Positions 6,952-13,040 of a stretch of 13,094 nt of DNA are shown here, one piece after another. The stretch comes from CAHJXF01 sp038240015 (lineage in GTDB: Bacteria > Pseudomonadota > Gammaproteobacteria > Burkholderiales > Burkholderiaceae_D). The stretch is taken from assembly GCA_038240015.1 (NCBI GenBank), contig JBBSEF010000080.1:1-13094 (forward strand), written 5' to 3'. The notes under the pieces are model-generated. The model saw only the letters and a list, made by a program, of their open reading frames with translations, had not been told where the DNA came from and ran no database searches. A program made the translations under genes and the position numbers. Position 1 is the stretch's first letter; each line of letters begins with the position of its first letter.

Positions 6952-7788
6952 GTGCGCTTCGCTTCGCTCGGCAGCGGCAGCGAAGGCAATAGCCTGGTCG
7001 TCGAGACGCTGGCTGTCGACGAAGCCTGCGCCGACAACCATCACGGGGGCAAGCGCGAGGGCAAACGCCTCTGGCGCGTGATGATCGATTGCGGCTTCGG
7101 CGTGCGTCAGGCCGAGGCGCGGCTGATGCGCCTGGGTATCGATCCTGCCAGCCTCGACGCGATCCTCGTCACGCACGAACACGGCGATCATATCGGCGGC
7201 GTGTTCGCGCTCGCGCGCCGCTATTCGCTGGCGGTGTGGGCGTCGCACGGCACGCTGCAATCGGTGATGACCGAGCGCTTCGAGAGCGTGAGCGTCAACG
7301 TCTGTTCGAGTCACGAGCCCTTCGCGATCGGCGCAATCGGCGTGCGGCCGTTCCCGGTACCGCACGATGCGCGCGAGCCGACCCAATTCGTGTTCGACGA
7401 CGGCGCGCATCGCCTCGGCGTCCTGACCGATACCGGTCGCTCGACCATGCACATCATCGATAGTCTCTCCGGATGCGATGCGCTCGTGATGGAGTGCAAT
7501 CACGATGCCGGTATGCTCGAAGCGTCCGACTATCCGTATCCGCTCAAGCGCCGCATCGGCGGCGACTATGGACATCTGTCGAACGATTGCGCCGGCGAGA
7601 TCGTGTCGCGGCTCGACCGATCGCGACTGTCGCGTATCGTGGCTGCGCACCTGAGCCGCACCAACAACACCGTTGCACTCGCTCGCGCTGCTCTCGCCGA
7701 GGCGACGGGATGGGTGGCCTCGCGCATCGATGTCGCCGATCAGCACCTAGGGTTTGATTGGATCGACCTCGCCGTTACAGCTCGATGA
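6952..7788 (+). CDS. Metallo-beta-lactamase-fold hydrolase, YycJ/WalJ-like
   Basis: This 278-residue metallohydrolase begins with MRFASLGSGSEGNS, typical of the YycJ group. Metal-site residues are THEHGDH (H75, H77, D79, H80), H138 in PVPHDA, D160 in VLTDTG and H233 in AAHLSRTNN; MECNHD (180-185) is a further family motif. Related proteins act as nucleases or phosphodiesterases, and the substrate here is not known. The start is GTG at 6952, with GAGA at 6941-6944 as a weak ribosome binding site and the first conserved motif straight after. It begins 22 bp after bamC and is probably the last gene of the dapA unit, ending just before a terminator. A charged stretch around residues 21-41 (ACADNHHGGKREGKR) looks like a loop insertion before the MIDCGF strand. 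Confidence 0.9.
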   Translation: MRFASLGSGSEGNSLVVETLAVDEACADNHHGGKREGKRLWRVMIDCGFGVRQAEARLMRLGIDPASLDAILVTHEHGDHIGGVFALARRYSLAVWASHGTLQSVMTERFESVSVNVCSSHEPFAIGAIGVRPFPVPHDAREPTQFVFDDGAHRLGVLTDTGRSTMHIIDSLSGCDALVMECNHDAGMLEASDYPYPLKRRIGGDYGHLSNDCAGEIVSRLDRSRLSRIVAAHLSRTNNTVALARAALAEATGWVASRIDVADQHLGFDWIDLAVTAR

Positions 7789-7811
7789 GGCGCAGCGGGC
7801 CACGCTCTCAC

Positions 7812-7839
7812 AAAAAAGCCGGCTCGCGCCGGCTTTTTT
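7812..7839. terminator. Bidirectional intrinsic terminator
   Basis: A perfect 12-bp inverted repeat (six A, then GCCGGC; loop TCGC; GCCGGC, then six T) lies 23 bp after the hydrolase stop and 19 bp after the stop of the oppositely read lipoprotein gene. Both strands show a GC stem followed by a T run, so it can end both convergent transcripts. Confidence 0.95.
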
Positions 7840-7858
7840 GATTGCCGAACAGCGGCGA

Positions 7859-8131
7859 CTACTTCTTCATTTCTTCCGTCTTGGTCGTCGTCGTGCTGGT
7901 CGAGCTGTCTGCGGGCGCAGGCATCGGAGCCGTCGTCGTGGACGTGGTGCTCGTCGAGCTGCTCGATTCGGCGGGAGCGGGAGAAGGCACGACCACCGTC
8001 GTCGAAGACGGTGAAGGCGACGGAACCGGAACCGGAACGGCTGTCGTAGTCGTGGAAGTGCTCTCTTCTTTCTTGGTGCAGGCGGTAATCGAAAGGGCCA
8101 GCAGCGATGCGACGAGTAGGGTCTTTTTCAT
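7859..8131 (-). CDS. Small Ser/Thr/Pro-rich lipoprotein, function unknown
   Basis: This 90-residue product starts MKKTLLVASLLALSITAC, a clear lipoprotein signal with lipobox ITAC and lipid-bearing Cys 18. A strong Shine-Dalgarno sequence (AGGAAGGA read on the - strand, within 8134-8142) lies just before the ATG. The mature part is low complexity: Ser/Thr blocks (such as STSTTTT) alternate with Pro/Ala/Val blocks (such as PVPVPSPSPSS and APMPAPADSS), bounded by charged ends (CTKKEES and KTEEMKK). No domain is recognised. The composition suggests an extended, disordered periplasmic or surface linker, which is an inference. It is single-gene and convergent with the metallo-hydrolase across a shared terminator. 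The opposite-strand frame is Val-rich only because it mirrors the Thr/Ser codons. Confidence 0.85.
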   Translation of the reverse strand: MKKTLLVASLLALSITACTKKEESTSTTTTAVPVPVPSPSPSSTTVVVPSPAPAESSSSTSTTSTTTAPMPAPADSSTSTTTTKTEEMKK

Positions 8132-8390
8132 AATTCCTTCCTAGGGAGATTGGCGCGCTCGTGGCGCGCGGTGCCATCCAACAAACCGAGAATAAAGAAA
8201 CTGCGACGAAATTGTGTTTGCAGCTTCACCCGCACGGCCCATCGAGATGGCTGCACCGCACGAGACATGATGCGTGAAAGACTTCCTCACACAGTCGATG
8301 ATTATAGATCACGACGCGAACTTGAAGTCCTCCGATATTTTTCCGGTGTTCCGAGTTCCCGTGTTGGACGAAAATTGCACGTTTGAACGC
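8132..8390. other. 259-bp gene-free stretch upstream of the small lipoprotein
   Basis: No coding region is supported here. On the - strand it should hold the lipoprotein promoter. A TATAAT on that strand at 8306-8301 is one candidate -10, but it has no matching -35 and would imply a leader of about 160 nt. A GC hairpin candidate, GCGCGC-TCGTG-GCGCGC (8153-8169), lies just upstream of the Shine-Dalgarno sequence. The stretch is visibly richer in A/T than its neighbours. No clear terminator is seen for the upstream gene pair that ends at 8391. Confidence 0.5.
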
Positions 8391-8900
8391 TCATCCCAGT
8401 CCAAGCGTCGATGACGACAGCGTCGTCACGGATTCCTCCCACAGCGTTTCGAATTGATCGAGCCAGGGACGGACGGCAGCGGGATTGAATTCGGTTGCGC
8501 CGCGCGGATGGTCGTGATGAAAGCGCCGCACCAGCAGTGCGCGATCGACGATCAGCATCGAGCATGCCTCGCCGAAACGAGGCGCTGCGTGCGAGGGAAC
8601 GATGCGGCATTCGACATTGTGCGCGTGGGTCCGCAATACCGTCATCAGACGTGGGGCGCTCCTGAGGAGGTGCTCGGTGTCTAGCGTCAGCATGCGCAGA
8701 TGATTGGCGGCGCTCTTTCGCAAAAAAGCCTGTAGCGCGGCCGCAAATTCGGGACGACCGATCGGCCATTGTGCGAAGTCGCGGTCGGCCATCCACACTT
8801 CGCCCTGCGCGCGCTCGAGCGCTGCCTGCAGTTGCTCGCCGAATTGGACGCGGGTATCGAATGCCACGCGTAGCAACGGCTGTTCATCGGAATCGTTCAT
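8391..8900 (-). CDS. Conserved-looking protein of unknown function, possibly PLD-like fold, coupled to roxA
   Basis: This protein has 169 residues. The start codon at 8898-8900 overlaps the roxA stop in an ATGA, with GAGAGG upstream at good spacing, so translation is coupled to roxA. An in-frame extension to 8948 lies inside roxA and is not needed. The sequence opens with LLRVAFDTRVQF, has an alternating hydrophobic/acidic strand (GEVWMADRDFAQWPIG) at about 33-48, a basic stretch RKSAANHLRMLTLD (61-74), and ends with CSMLIVDRALLVRRFHHDHPRG (113-134). The layout of strands resembles a phospholipase D-type half domain, but no HKD motif is present, so enzymatic activity is doubtful. I do not recognise a named family with certainty. 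Nothing suggests a signal peptide or membrane segment. Confidence 0.75.
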   Translation of the reverse strand: MNDSDEQPLLRVAFDTRVQFGEQLQAALERAQGEVWMADRDFAQWPIGRPEFAAALQAFLRKSAANHLRMLTLDTEHLLRSAPRLMTVLRTHAHNVECRIVPSHAAPRFGEACSMLIVDRALLVRRFHHDHPRGATEFNPAAVRPWLDQFETLWEESVTTLSSSTLGLG

Positions 8901-10069
8901 CGAGCACCTCTCGTGGGAGCGATGTGAAGCCATCCCTGGCAATACCACGCGTACAGCAGCGCGAACGACATATCGTCGCTCGATGCTTCTGCGACGCTTG
9001 ACGCTTCGAGCATCCGATCGTTTGCCAGACGAACAAACAGCGCTCGCCGCGCGACCGGCATTGCGAACGCCTCACCGCAGATGAAGCCCAGGCCGCGTCG
9101 ATAGAGCATCGTGGTCTTGAGATCGAGCGCGAGACCGCGCCCACCAGCCCGCGTCGTGAATTGTGCCTGCGACAGCGTGCGTGGCGTATCGAAAAACACG
9201 TGGGGCTTGGGCTCGCTGAAGTAACGGCCCGTGAACGCCTCGACGTCGTTGCGCGTCCAGCGTACGCGCGCCAGCCGGTCGACCAGGGCGTCGACCAATT
9301 CGCGATCGATCGCAGCCGGAGAGCGCGATGCCCGTCGGCCCCGGTCCGCGTAGTGATCGGCGCCGCGACCGTGGGACCATTCGCGTTCGGCCATCGCAAA
9401 AAGAAATTCCTGGGTGAGCTCATTCCACGACGGCGCGCGAAAGCCGATCGACGCGGTCACGCACGCTCCGATCGCCACGCCCTCGTGCGCGCAATGCGGC
9501 GGCAGATAGAGCATGTCGCCCGGCTCGAGGACCGCCTCATCGGTCGGCACGAAATGCTTGAGCAGCTTGAGCGGTGCGCCATCGACGAGTGCGAGGTCGC
9601 GCTGTGAACCACGGTTCCAGCGCCAGCGTCGCGCGCCTTCGACTTGCAGCAGGAAGACATCGTAGGAATCGAAGTGCGCACCGACGCCGCCGCCATCGAC
9701 CGCGTAGCTGATCATCAGGTCGTCGAGGCGAACCGCAGAAACGAAATCGAAGCGCCGCATCAAGGCATCCGCGCGCGGGTCGTGCAGATTGACTCCCTGC
9801 ACGAGCAGGGTCCAGTCGCGCTTTTGTCGCGGCATGCGTGCGATCGGTCCATGCACCATCGTCCATCGTCCGCCGAACGAAGAGACCAATCGCGACTCGA
9901 CGTCATCTCGCGCGGCCAGAGCGAACAATGCCTCTCGATCGGGCAGCGCCATACTCTCTTCGAGTGCTGCGCGAATCAACAGCGGCTTGCGTTGCCAATG
10001 ACGAGTGAGGAAGGCGTCGGATGAGAGCCCGCCCAGAATGCGTTGGTCGAAGGTGGATCGATGCGACAT
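8897..10069 (-). CDS. roxA: JmjC/cupin-type ribosomal oxygenase, RoxA (YcfD)-like
   Basis: This 390-residue Fe(II)/2-oxoglutarate oxygenase is similar in length to E. coli RoxA (373), which hydroxylates an arginine of ribosomal protein uL16. The iron triad is visible as GAHFDSYDVFLLQ (H132, D134) and PPHCAHEGVAIG (H195), with the GARRWRW block (146-151) and SIGFRAPSWNEL downstream, all typical of the prokaryotic ribosomal oxygenases. The C-terminal half carries the winged-helix-like region of this group (FTGRYFSEPKPHVFFDTP). A TAGCAT hexamer on the same strand (10083-10078) lies eight bases before the ATG and no Shine-Dalgarno sequence is seen. It is divergent from slyD and coupled to a downstream unknown gene. 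The exact target residue is inferred from the family. Confidence 0.9.
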   Translation of the reverse strand: MSHRSTFDQRILGGLSSDAFLTRHWQRKPLLIRAALEESMALPDREALFALAARDDVESRLVSSFGGRWTMVHGPIARMPRQKRDWTLLVQGVNLHDPRADALMRRFDFVSAVRLDDLMISYAVDGGGVGAHFDSYDVFLLQVEGARRWRWNRGSQRDLALVDGAPLKLLKHFVPTDEAVLEPGDMLYLPPHCAHEGVAIGACVTASIGFRAPSWNELTQEFLFAMAEREWSHGRGADHYADRGRRASRSPAAIDRELVDALVDRLARVRWTRNDVEAFTGRYFSEPKPHVFFDTPRTLSQAQFTTRAGGRGLALDLKTTMLYRRGLGFICGEAFAMPVARRALFVRLANDRMLEASSVAEASSDDMSFALLYAWYCQGWLHIAPTRGAR

Positions 10070-10101
10070 GGGCGATCATGCTATCCGTGAATTCGATGAG
10101 G

Positions 10102-10115
10102 AGGGCAAGTGCCCT
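10102..10115. promoter_or_regulatory. 14-bp perfect dyad AGGGCA-AG-TGCCCT between roxA and slyD
   Basis: The dyad ends 3 bp before the slyD TATAAT box, in the spacer between the expected -35 and -10, and about 33 bp upstream of the roxA ATG on the other side. That position suits a repressor operator controlling slyD and perhaps roxA. No known consensus is recognised. Confidence 0.4.
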
Positions 10116-10118
10116 GCG

Positions 10119-10124
10119 TATAAT
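10119..10124 (+). promoter_or_regulatory. Candidate -10 box of slyD
   Basis: An exact TATAAT, preceded by TGCG, predicts a leader of about 33 nt before the ATG at 10164. A standard -35 is not obvious. Confidence 0.55.
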
Positions 10125-10163
10125 CGGCCGCTCCATCGGCGACCACGACCCGCACTCATCCTC

Positions 10164-10697
10164 ATGAAGATCAGCAAGAACAGCGTCGTCACGCTGAAAT
10201 ACAAACTCACCGATGCGCAGGGCGAGTTCATCGAACAGACCGATGAACCGGTGGAGTATTTGCACGGCGGATACGATGGCATCTTCCCGCGCGTAGAGCA
10301 GGCGCTGGAAAATCAGGAGCCCGGCTTCAAGACCGATTTGCCGCTCGAGCCGCAGGATGCCTTCGGCGATTACGACGCCGAGCAGGTGCGGGTCGAGGCG
10401 CGCGCCAAGTTTCCCGAGCCGATCGAAGTCGGCATGCGCTTCGAAGGCGTTCCCGAAGACGAAGAGGAAGAGCCGGAGATCCTGACGGTGACCGATCTCA
10501 CCGAGGATACCGTCGTGCTCGATGCGAATCACCCGCTGGCGGGCATCGCGCTGCGGATTTCGGTCGAAGTGCTCGATGTGCGCGCGGCGAGCGACGAAGA
10601 GATCGAGCATGGCCACGCGCACGGTGCACACGATCATCATCACGGTCACGGTCACGCGCACGATCACGACGACGACGACACGCCGCACCTGCATTGA
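10164..10697 (+). CDS. slyD: FKBP-type peptidyl-prolyl isomerase SlyD
   Basis: This 177-residue protein is a cytoplasmic prolyl isomerase and folding helper that also binds metal, and in E. coli it supplies nickel for hydrogenase maturation. The N-terminus MKISKNSVVTLKYKLTDAQG and DEPVEYLHGGYDGIFPRVEQALENQ (27-51) are the FKBP core. The insert-in-flap chaperone domain spans about 68-125 (FGDYDAEQVRVEARAKF). NHPLAGIALRISVEVLDVR (122-140) closes the core. The tail (149-177) holds 13 His in 29 residues, plus six Asp, and no Cys, unlike the Cys-containing E. coli tail. Frame sequence upstream of 10164 lacks homology and overlaps roxA. No Shine-Dalgarno sequence is visible; the leader is pyrimidine-rich. 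Confidence 0.95.
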   Translation: MKISKNSVVTLKYKLTDAQGEFIEQTDEPVEYLHGGYDGIFPRVEQALENQEPGFKTDLPLEPQDAFGDYDAEQVRVEARAKFPEPIEVGMRFEGVPEDEEEEPEILTVTDLTEDTVVLDANHPLAGIALRISVEVLDVRAASDEEIEHGHAHGAHDHHHGHGHAHDHDDDDTPHLH

Positions 10698-10814
10698 CGG
10701 CGCGCCCTCGTGTAACGGTCGGTAAGCGATGTGAGTATCGACTAGCGCCGCTATCACCCGATCGGTTGAAACGAAATCTCCGGTAACAAATCCCGGTGCA
10801 CTTCGAGAGTCGTT

Positions 10815-10840
10815 CCGCGTTCAATCACTCATCAACGCGG
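10815..10840 (+). promoter_or_regulatory. Hairpin candidate overlapping the small lipoprotein's ribosome binding site
   Basis: CCGCGTT (10815-10821) and AACGCGG (10834-10840) form a perfect 7-bp stem with a 12-nt loop. The right arm shares three bases with the Shine-Dalgarno sequence CGGAGG (10838-10843). If transcribed, the stem could hide the ribosome binding site; alternatively it is a DNA operator. Confidence 0.45.
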
Positions 10841-10848
10841 AGGTTCTC

Positions 10849-11007
10849 ATGAAGTCGATCGCACTCGCTCTATTGCTCGCTGCTCTTGCCGGTTGCGCCA
10901 TCGTTCCGATCGGCCCTCCGGGCTACGTCGGCGCGCGCGTTTATGGGGGCGGATATTACGGACCCGGGTATTACGGACCCTACGGACCGCATTGGCGTCG
11001 CTATTGA
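10849..11007 (+). CDS. Tiny Gly/Tyr-rich lipoprotein, 52 residues
   Basis: The ATG at 10849 follows CGGAGG by five bases, an excellent ribosome binding site, and the frame ends in TGA at 11005-11007. MKSIALALLLAALAGC is a lipoprotein signal peptide with lipobox LAGC and Cys 16 as the lipidation site, leaving a mature peptide of 37 residues. That peptide contains a Gly/Tyr/Pro repeat (GGYYGPG, YYGP, YGP) ending in HWRRY. Such short GYY-type lipoproteins are frequent in proteobacteria but lack an assigned role. It lies 151 bp after slyD and its stop is only 8 bp from the stop of the convergent hydrolase gene. It could easily be missed by length cut-offs. Confidence 0.8.
   Translation: MKSIALALLLAALAGCAIVPIGPPGYVGARVYGGGYYGPGYYGPYGPHWRRY
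10954..10988 (+). repeat. Short tandem repeat coding for the Gly/Tyr motif
   Basis: TATTACGGACCC occurs at 10954-10965 and again at 10969-10980, a 15-bp period, followed by a partial copy TACGGACC at 10981-10988. It encodes YYGPG-like units inside the small lipoprotein gene. Confidence 0.75.
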
Positions 11008-11015
11008 CGGGAGGC

Positions 11016-11801
11016 TCACGATCTCGCGGGGTTCGGATAGGCGAGGCCGCGCAGGCCGCTTCGATCGAATCGCTTCCACGCGCCTTCGGGTTGTGCCAGT
11101 CGATCGGCCAACGCGTAGAGCACCGCGGGATGCACGCCCAGCCCGAGGTGGCTCGCAACAACCTCGATGTTTTCCGACGTCGGCGTCTCGTCGTCGATGC
11201 TGGCCTGCCACGCGACGATGCCATCGGTGCGGCTGTAGATCGACGTCGCCGGCATCGTCAGCGTCCCGCGCACGCGCTCGTGGGCAACGGGATCGTCGGA
11301 TCGCTCGCCGCTGGCCCATTCATAGACGCGCCATGCATTCGTCGAGCGCGGGTCTCCCGCGAACGGACTGCCGAGCGTGATCACGCTGCGAACCATGTCG
11401 GGTCTGTGCTTGGCGAGCACACGCGCATACAAACCGCCGAGACTCCATCCGACCAGGCTGACCTTCTTTCCATAGCGGGCATGGAGCGCGTCGAGGCGTT
11501 CGAACATCGCGTCCTCGATGCCGGACTTCAAACCGAGATTGCGACCCAGCCCCCAACCGTGCACGCGATAGCCGCGCTCGCGCAGGTAGCGGCGCAGCAC
11601 GCGCGTGGACAGGTCGCTTGCGATCAGACCCGGGAACACCAGTACCGGATGGCCGTCGCCCTTGGGAGCCAGTTGCAGCAAAGGCCACATCGACAGCGTG
11701 GCGCCGAATTCCAACAGCGCGCGGCCTTCGAGCAATTGTAGAATGCGCGACGGCGGGGCAACACGTTTCTTGAAGATCGAATCGCGGGTCATGGTGTTCA
11801 T
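11016..11801 (-). CDS. Alpha/beta hydrolase (lipase/esterase-like)
   Basis: This 261-residue alpha/beta hydrolase has the nucleophile elbow GWSLGG with S120 (118-123), the likely acid D193 in YSRTDGIV and histidine H218 in ASHLGLG; H224 is the alternative. VLVFPGLIASD (53-63) is the usual oxyanion strand. There is no signal peptide, so it is probably cytoplasmic. It is the last gene of the phasin-TetR-hydrolase set, 78 bp after the TetR gene, which hints at acyl-ester or polyester turnover, but the sequence is not a clear PhaZ (whose elbow is GVSWGG in pseudomonads). An ATG at 11792 is a possible later start; neither start has a strong ribosome binding site. Confidence 0.87.
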   Translation of the reverse strand: MNTMTRDSIFKKRVAPPSRILQLLEGRALLEFGATLSMWPLLQLAPKGDGHPVLVFPGLIASDLSTRVLRRYLRERGYRVHGWGLGRNLGLKSGIEDAMFERLDALHARYGKKVSLVGWSLGGLYARVLAKHRPDMVRSVITLGSPFAGDPRSTNAWRVYEWASGERSDDPVAHERVRGTLTMPATSIYSRTDGIVAWQASIDDETPTSENIEVVASHLGLGVHPAVLYALADRLAQPEGAWKRFDRSGLRGLAYPNPARS

Positions 11802-11835
11802 CGGATGGATTCTTTAAAAAAGGAAATGCTTCTCG

Positions 11836-11870
11836 ATCGACGCATCGACCGACTCGTCGATGGACTCGAT
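11836..11870 (-). promoter_or_regulatory. Intercistronic hairpin between the TetR and hydrolase genes
   Basis: CATCGAC/GTCGATG arms of 7 bp (11843-11849 and 11856-11862) are extended by ATCGA/TCGAT outer arms across a small internal loop. On the transcribed strand a T6 run follows at 11821-11816, but 14 bases beyond the outer arm, too far for a standard terminator. It may attenuate or process the operon mRNA. Confidence 0.35.
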
Positions 11871-11879
11871 GGGCGTTCT

Positions 11880-12518
11880 TCATCGGAGATATTTCCCTCG
11901 TAAATAGTTCAAATAATCGCGGGCATCGCCGACCACGTAAGGCGCGAGCAGGGTCAGCGTGTAGTACGCCGCAAACCCCGTTTCCACATTGTCGCCGCGC
12001 GCCACGCGCGGGGTGAGTCGGGTAAACGAGAACCAGCAGGTGGTGGTGAAGGCCATCTGCAGCGCGAGCATCTCGACCTCTTCGATCGACGCCTGCATCA
12101 CGCCAGTGTCGGCCAGGCCCAGGCACATCTGCCGCGCGGCGATCAGGTTGGCCGCAACCAGTGCCTGGGCCGCGTCTTCGAGCTCCGGATATTCGTTGAG
12201 CAGGTAGGCGATGTCTCGATAGAAAAACCGATAGGAGGCGATCGCCTCGAAGGTCATGTGCAAGGTCAGCCATACGTCGTCGATCGCCGTCGCACTCGCG
12301 GTGGCCTCGAGGCACGGGGCGATGCGGGCCTCGAAGCGACGGAACAGCCACGCCACCATCTGCTGCTTGGTCTTGAAGTGGTAGTGCAGATTGCCGGGGC
12401 TGATATCGACCTCGGTCGCGATGCGATGGGTCGATACCGCGGCCACGCCATCGCGGTTGAACAGGTCGAGAGTCACCTCGAGTATGCGATCGCGCGTCTT
12501 GCTGCTCGAGGCGGCCAT
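11880..12518 (-). CDS. TetR/AcrR-family transcriptional regulator
   Basis: This 212-residue one-component regulator has an N-terminal TetR helix-turn-helix: RILEVTLDLFNRDGVAAVST (11-30), then HRIATEVDISPGNLHYHFKTKQQMVAWLF (31-59), with the recognition helix in SPGNLHYHF. The remaining residues form the ligand-binding and dimer domain, rich in aromatic and hydrophobic residues (FEAIASYRFFYRDIAYLL), fitting an acyl or other hydrophobic ligand. GGAG lies eight bases before the ATG. It lies 48 bp after the phasin gene and reads the same way, so the two are likely co-transcribed. By position it recalls PhaD, the TetR regulator of pseudomonad PHA clusters, but I cannot confirm orthology. A dyad operator near it was not found; it may act upstream of the phasin gene at the window edge. 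Confidence 0.9.
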   Translation of the reverse strand: MAASSSKTRDRILEVTLDLFNRDGVAAVSTHRIATEVDISPGNLHYHFKTKQQMVAWLFRRFEARIAPCLEATASATAIDDVWLTLHMTFEAIASYRFFYRDIAYLLNEYPELEDAAQALVAANLIAARQMCLGLADTGVMQASIEEVEMLALQMAFTTTCWFSFTRLTPRVARGDNVETGFAAYYTLTLLAPYVVGDARDYLNYLRGKYLR

Positions 12519-12566
12519 GCGTCAGGCTCCGCGGCGTGAGAAACGCATCGGGGGGCGATGAACGCC

Positions 12567-13040
12567 TCAGCGCTTCTTGCCCGACGACTTGATGCGCGCT
12601 ATCTCTGCGCGCAGCCGCTCGACTTCAGCGCTGATGTCGGCGAACGCCTGCGCCGATGGAACATCGAGACGCTGCAACGTGCGTGCGACTCGTTGATCGA
12701 ACACGTCCTCGAATTTCTTGAAGCCGAACGGATCAGGCGCCGTGCCCGACGACGGCTTGTCGCCCGAGGTTGTGTTGCCGTCTCGCCTCTGACCGAGTCC
12801 CAGCAACGATTCGAACACGCGGCTTTGGCGCGCCACGACTTCGCCATGTGCGTTGGCGAGCGCCTTGATGCCCGCGGTGAGAATGTTCTTCGATGTGCGG
12901 GGTGGCTGCGACGGTTCGACTGCTTCGCCGGCTTTCGATCGGTCCTCCGCTTTCGACCTCGATGCGGTCTTGCGCACGCTGGTTGCTGTGGCCGAAGACT
13001 TGCGCGCGGTCACGGATTTCCGGACGGGTGCTTTACTCAT
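12567..13040 (-). CDS. Phasin-like PHA granule-associated protein (PhaI/PhaF type)
   Basis: This 157-residue protein starts at an ATG (13040) preceded by AGGAGAG at good spacing; an in-frame start at 13064 is less likely. Residues 1-38 are Lys/Arg/Ser/Ala/Thr-rich, resembling histone H1-like tails. Residues 50-85 (SKNILTAGIKALANAHGEVVARQSRVFESLLGLG) match the pattern of the phasin helix, and FKKFEDVFDQRVARTLQRLDVPS followed by the coiled-coil AFADISAEVERLRAEIARI (107-150) match the oligomerisation end of PhaI/PhaF. Such proteins coat polyhydroxyalkanoate granules and, in PhaF, tether them to DNA. Here the basic region lies at the N-terminus, not the C-terminus. The promoter would lie at 13041-13094 or beyond the window. 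Confidence 0.75.
   Translation of the reverse strand: MSKAPVRKSVTARKSSATATSVRKTASRSKAEDRSKAGEAVEPSQPPRTSKNILTAGIKALANAHGEVVARQSRVFESLLGLGQRRDGNTTSGDKPSSGTAPDPFGFKKFEDVFDQRVARTLQRLDVPSAQAFADISAEVERLRAEIARIKSSGKKR

Noticed and set aside
5928..7037. A 369-residue open frame antisense to bamC
   Set aside because: Same cause as above; it spans the bamC-metallo-hydrolase junction and shows only Arg/Ala/His-rich composition.
7842..8144. A 100-residue Val/Gly-rich open frame on the + strand, looking like a membrane peptide
   Set aside because: It is the mirror of the Thr/Ser codons of the lipoprotein on the other strand, runs across the terminator, and lacks a ribosome binding site. The - strand gene has a signal peptide and strong Shine-Dalgarno sequence.
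8150..8386. A 78-residue frame in the gene-free stretch
   Set aside because: No ribosome binding site, no recognisable motif, and composition unlike a protein; the stretch is better read as regulatory sequence.
10698..10750. CGGCGC/GCGCCG arms after slyD as a terminator
   Set aside because: Six-base arms are separated by 41 bases and no T run follows, so it does not meet the pattern of an intrinsic terminator.
11320..12351. A 343-residue frame on the - strand spanning parts of the TetR and hydrolase genes
   Set aside because: It is out of frame with both recognised genes, crosses their junction, and is rich in Arg/Gly/Pro without motifs.
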